From positions 806,001 to 870,000 of the forward strand of contig NZ_BGNG01000001.1 in NCBI RefSeq assembly GCF_003203515.1: DNA of 64,000 nt, read 5' to 3'. Source of the stretch: Glaciecola sp. KUL10 (GTDB taxonomy: Bacteria > Pseudomonadota > Gammaproteobacteria > Enterobacterales > Alteromonadaceae). The position numbers and the translations under genes are program-made. This document shows positions 62,078 to 64,000 of this stretch, piece by piece; the stretch's first letter is position 1; each line of letters starts with the position of its first letter. The notes beneath the pieces are model-generated. The model was not told the DNA's origin. It saw nothing but the letters and a program-made list of their open reading frames with translations, and made no database searches.

Positions 62078-64000
62078 TTACCGCATTAAATGCAAGAAAT
62101 GTAGGTGTTTTTGATACTGATCGACGACGTCATTTATTACAGCAAGTTTTGACCAGCCCATCACGCAATAATCTTGACCGCCTTCACTTAAATGAACCTC
62201 TGCTCGGTAATATAAATTATCGTCGCTTGATTCATCATCATTGTCTTGTGCATAGTCAGGTTGGGCATGTGGAACAGGACGCAAGGCATATACAAAGTGT
62301 TGCTGTTCATCCTGCTCTACGCTGAAATAAATACCTTTATCAGTTTGTTCGATCTTAGCTTCAATACCTGTCGCGGCAAGTTCTTGCTTGACCGCATTAA
62401 ACGCGCCCAAACCTACTTCATCGATATACTTTTTGACCCTTTGCTTGTTAGGAAAATCCACCATATTGTGCAAACGCTCTTTCCAGCTTTCTGAATTACT
62501 AGTGGTGGTAGGTGCAGGCGAGTACGACAGGCTATCGCGTTTAAATGATTCAATTCTCAGTGCCTTCATTAATCCGACTAAAGCAAATAACAAAACAATT
62601 GCAAAAGGCAAGGCAGACGCAATTGTCATGGTTTGCAGCGCTCCGAGTCCATCCGACACTAACAAGACGGCGGCGATAACCCCTACCCCAGATGTCCAAT
62701 AAATACGTTGCCAAAGTGGCGTATTATTGTTGCCGTGGCTACACAACATATCAATAACCATGGCACCTGAATCACAAGAGGTGACAAAAAACACCACGAC
62801 CATCATCAAAGCAATTACCGATAACAGAGTTGCCCAAGGAAATTGTTCAAGAAACAAAAATAGCGCCACTGGGGTGTTTTCATTAGCAAGTTGTGCAAGT
62901 GACTCATTGCCGTGATTAAACACCATATCAATTGCGGAATTACCAAATATCGTCATCCACGCAAAAGTGAAAATAGTCGGGATAAGCAAGACGCCCAGCA
63001 TAAATTCACGAATGGTTCTTCCGCGAGAAATCCGCGCAATAAAAACACCTACAAACGGCGCCCAAGCCAACCACCAGCCCCAATAGAAAATTGTCCAGCC
63101 GCCCATCCAATCCGTTTTTTGATAAGCAAACAGATTAAAAGTATTGCGCACCATGTCAGATAAATATGCACCCGTATTTTGCATCAGTGCTTTTAGTAAA
63201 AAGACAGTGGGGCCCAAGATAAGAATCAGCAGCAAAAGACTTACCGCAAGAATCATATTAAATTCGGATAGACGCCTTATGCCTTTATCAAGTCCGCTCA
63301 CCACTGAAACAATCGCAAAGCAGGTAATAATCAAAATTAAAACCATTTGCACAACTGGGGTTTGAGACAAATCGAAGAGGTAATTTAGCCCAGCGTTAAT
63401 TTGCAAGACACCTAGCCCAAGTGAAGTCGCCACACCAAACAAGGTGCCGATGACTGCAAAAGCATCGACCATGTTGCCACGCCAACCATATATTTTGTCA
63501 CCAATTATTGGGTAAAGTGCAGAACGCAGTGTCAGCGGTAAATCGTGACGAAAACTAAAATAAGCAAGGGTAAGCGCCACTAAGGCATAGATCGCCCATG
63601 CATTTAACCCCCAATGGAAAAAGGTGGTTTTCATGGCTTCTTGCACTGCCTCAACGGTACCAGTTTCAGCGCTAGGCGGCGATAGATAATGCATCAAGGG
63701 CTCAGCCACCCCATAAAACATAAGGCCAATCCCCATCCCCGCGGCGAACAGCATTGATAACCAACTGACAAACCCGTATTGCGGAGAAGCATGATCAGGA
63801 CCAAGCTTTATTTCGCCAAAACGAGAAAAACCCAAATAAATCGCTAATACCGAAATAATCGCAACCACAAGCACATAAAACCAACTAGCATATTCAACAA
63901 TGCCTGATTGAAGCGTGTTAAAAAAAGCGTTGGCGTATTGAGGCGTGATTGAGGCAAACGCTAAAAGAGCAAAAACGATGATCGAAGCCGAAAGAAAAAC
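62078..64000 (-). CDS. BCCT-family osmolyte transporter, 5' end outside the window
   Basis: The frame is open from 62078 to the window edge (641 codons), so the gene is cut at its 5' end; the start at 63874 is not real. It carries the BCCT features: first segments before GEIKLGPDHASPQYGFVSW, AAGMGIGLMFYGVAEPLMHY near residue 80 of the visible part, WGWWLAWAPFVGVFIARISRGRT, and the late SCDSGAMVIDM. Twelve membrane segments are expected in total. The C-terminal 140 residues form a soluble tail. It probably imports betaine, choline or a similar zwitterion using sodium or protons. Confidence 0.92.
   Translation of the reverse strand, partial: VFLSASIIVFALLAFASITPQYANAFFNTLQSGIVEYASWFYVLVVAIISVLAIYLGFSRFGEIKLGPDHASPQYGFVSWLSMLFAAGMGIGLMFYGVAEPLMHYLSPPSAETGTVEAVQEAMKTTFFHWGLNAWAIYALVALTLAYFSFRHDLPLTLRSALYPIIGDKIYGWRGNMVDAFAVIGTLFGVATSLGLGVLQINAGLNYLFDLSQTPVVQMVLILIITCFAIVSVVSGLDKGIRRLSEFNMILAVSLLLLILILGPTVFLLKALMQNTGAYLSDMVRNTFNLFAYQKTDWMGGWTIFYWGWWLAWAPFVGVFIARISRGRTIREFMLGVLLIPTIFTFAWMTIFGNSAIDMVFNHGNESLAQLANENTPVALFLFLEQFPWATLLSVIALMMVVVFFVTSCDSGAMVIDMLCSHGNNNTPLWQRIYWTSGVGVIAAVLLVSDGLGALQTMTIASALPFAIVLLFALVGLMKALRIESFKRDSLSYSPAPTTTSNSESWKERLHNMVDFPNKQRVKKYIDEVGLGAFNAVKQELAATGIEAKIEQTDKGIYFSVEQDEQQHFVYALRPVPHAQPDYAQDNDDESSDDNLYYRAEVHLSEGGQDYCVMGWSKLAVINDVVDQYQKHLHFLHLMR

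Noticed and set aside
1-64000. CRISPR arrays, insertion sequences, prophage or restriction-modification genes
   Set aside because: None of the open frames shows such domains and no regularly spaced direct repeats were noticed.

Overview
The window is one contiguous piece of bacterial chromosome, moderately AT-rich by eye (not counted). It is densely coded, with about 60 protein genes, two tRNA genes and no sign of a mobile element, prophage, CRISPR array or defence island. The gene set points to a marine gammaproteobacterium of the Alteromonadales type. It has the order rnd-fadD-slp/yeaY-tsaB-yoaA, a complete rsxABCDGE operon ending in nth, maoP next to hdfR, motY next to rnt, smrB/prmB/aroC, prfB-lysS with the classic frameshift, sodium-flagellar MotY and a BCCT osmolyte carrier. 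I cannot name the genus from the sequence alone.

Layout. 1-1754: the tail of a sugar-acid operon (SDR oxidoreductase plus a YiaK/DlgD-type dehydrogenase) entering from outside the window. 1876-2400: DsbB. 2419-11644: a long leftward block, ycgN, ycgM-like FAH hydrolase, ycgL, rnd, fadD, an alpha/beta hydrolase, slp/yeaY, a small unknown gene, tsaB and yoaA. 11751-13761: a NatAB-type ABC exporter. 13977-22848: mixed single genes (Yip1, DUF3025, M28 peptidase, asnB, periplasmic binding protein, queE/queC, LysR). 23010-26408: uvrB and a MATE pump. 26409-27656: the only large gene-poor stretch, holding a DnaA-box palindrome, an AT-rich tract and two identical tRNA-Asn genes. 27657-33946: rsxABCDGE-nth. 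33981-37155: maoP, a 59-residue small gene, hdfR, gloA and a glycerophosphodiesterase. 37178-41286: motY, rnt, bfd, grxD, sodB and two small genes. 41562-45933: a molybdenum-hydroxylase cassette (small subunit, large subunit, XdhC, MocA-like). 46020-53884: an unknown beta-propeller-like protein, an MFS carrier, aroC, prmB, smrB, a lytic transglycosylase lipoprotein and gshA. 54012-64000: M16 peptidase, Hpt, pseudouridine synthase, panE, lysS, prfB and a BCCT carrier cut by the window edge.

Working together. The rsx proteins form a membrane electron-transfer complex. Bfd with its Fur-like site, Grx4 (CGFS), SodB, GshA and GloA form an iron, oxidative-stress and glutathione set spread over the right half. 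The molybdenum cassette carries both its catalytic subunits and its dedicated cofactor maturation proteins.

No clear undescribed multi-gene system is visible. The most notable signals are: (i) the endonuclease III closing the rsx operon belongs to a divergent type that has lost two of the four iron-sulfur cysteines and resembles, from memory, the Bacteroidetes form; (ii) the first codons of the molybdenum-hydroxylase small subunit are out of frame by one base at an A6 run; (iii) a perfect inverted pair of DnaA boxes lies beside an AT-rich tract and tRNA genes; (iv) a possible unannotated small RNA on the + strand ends at 52215.
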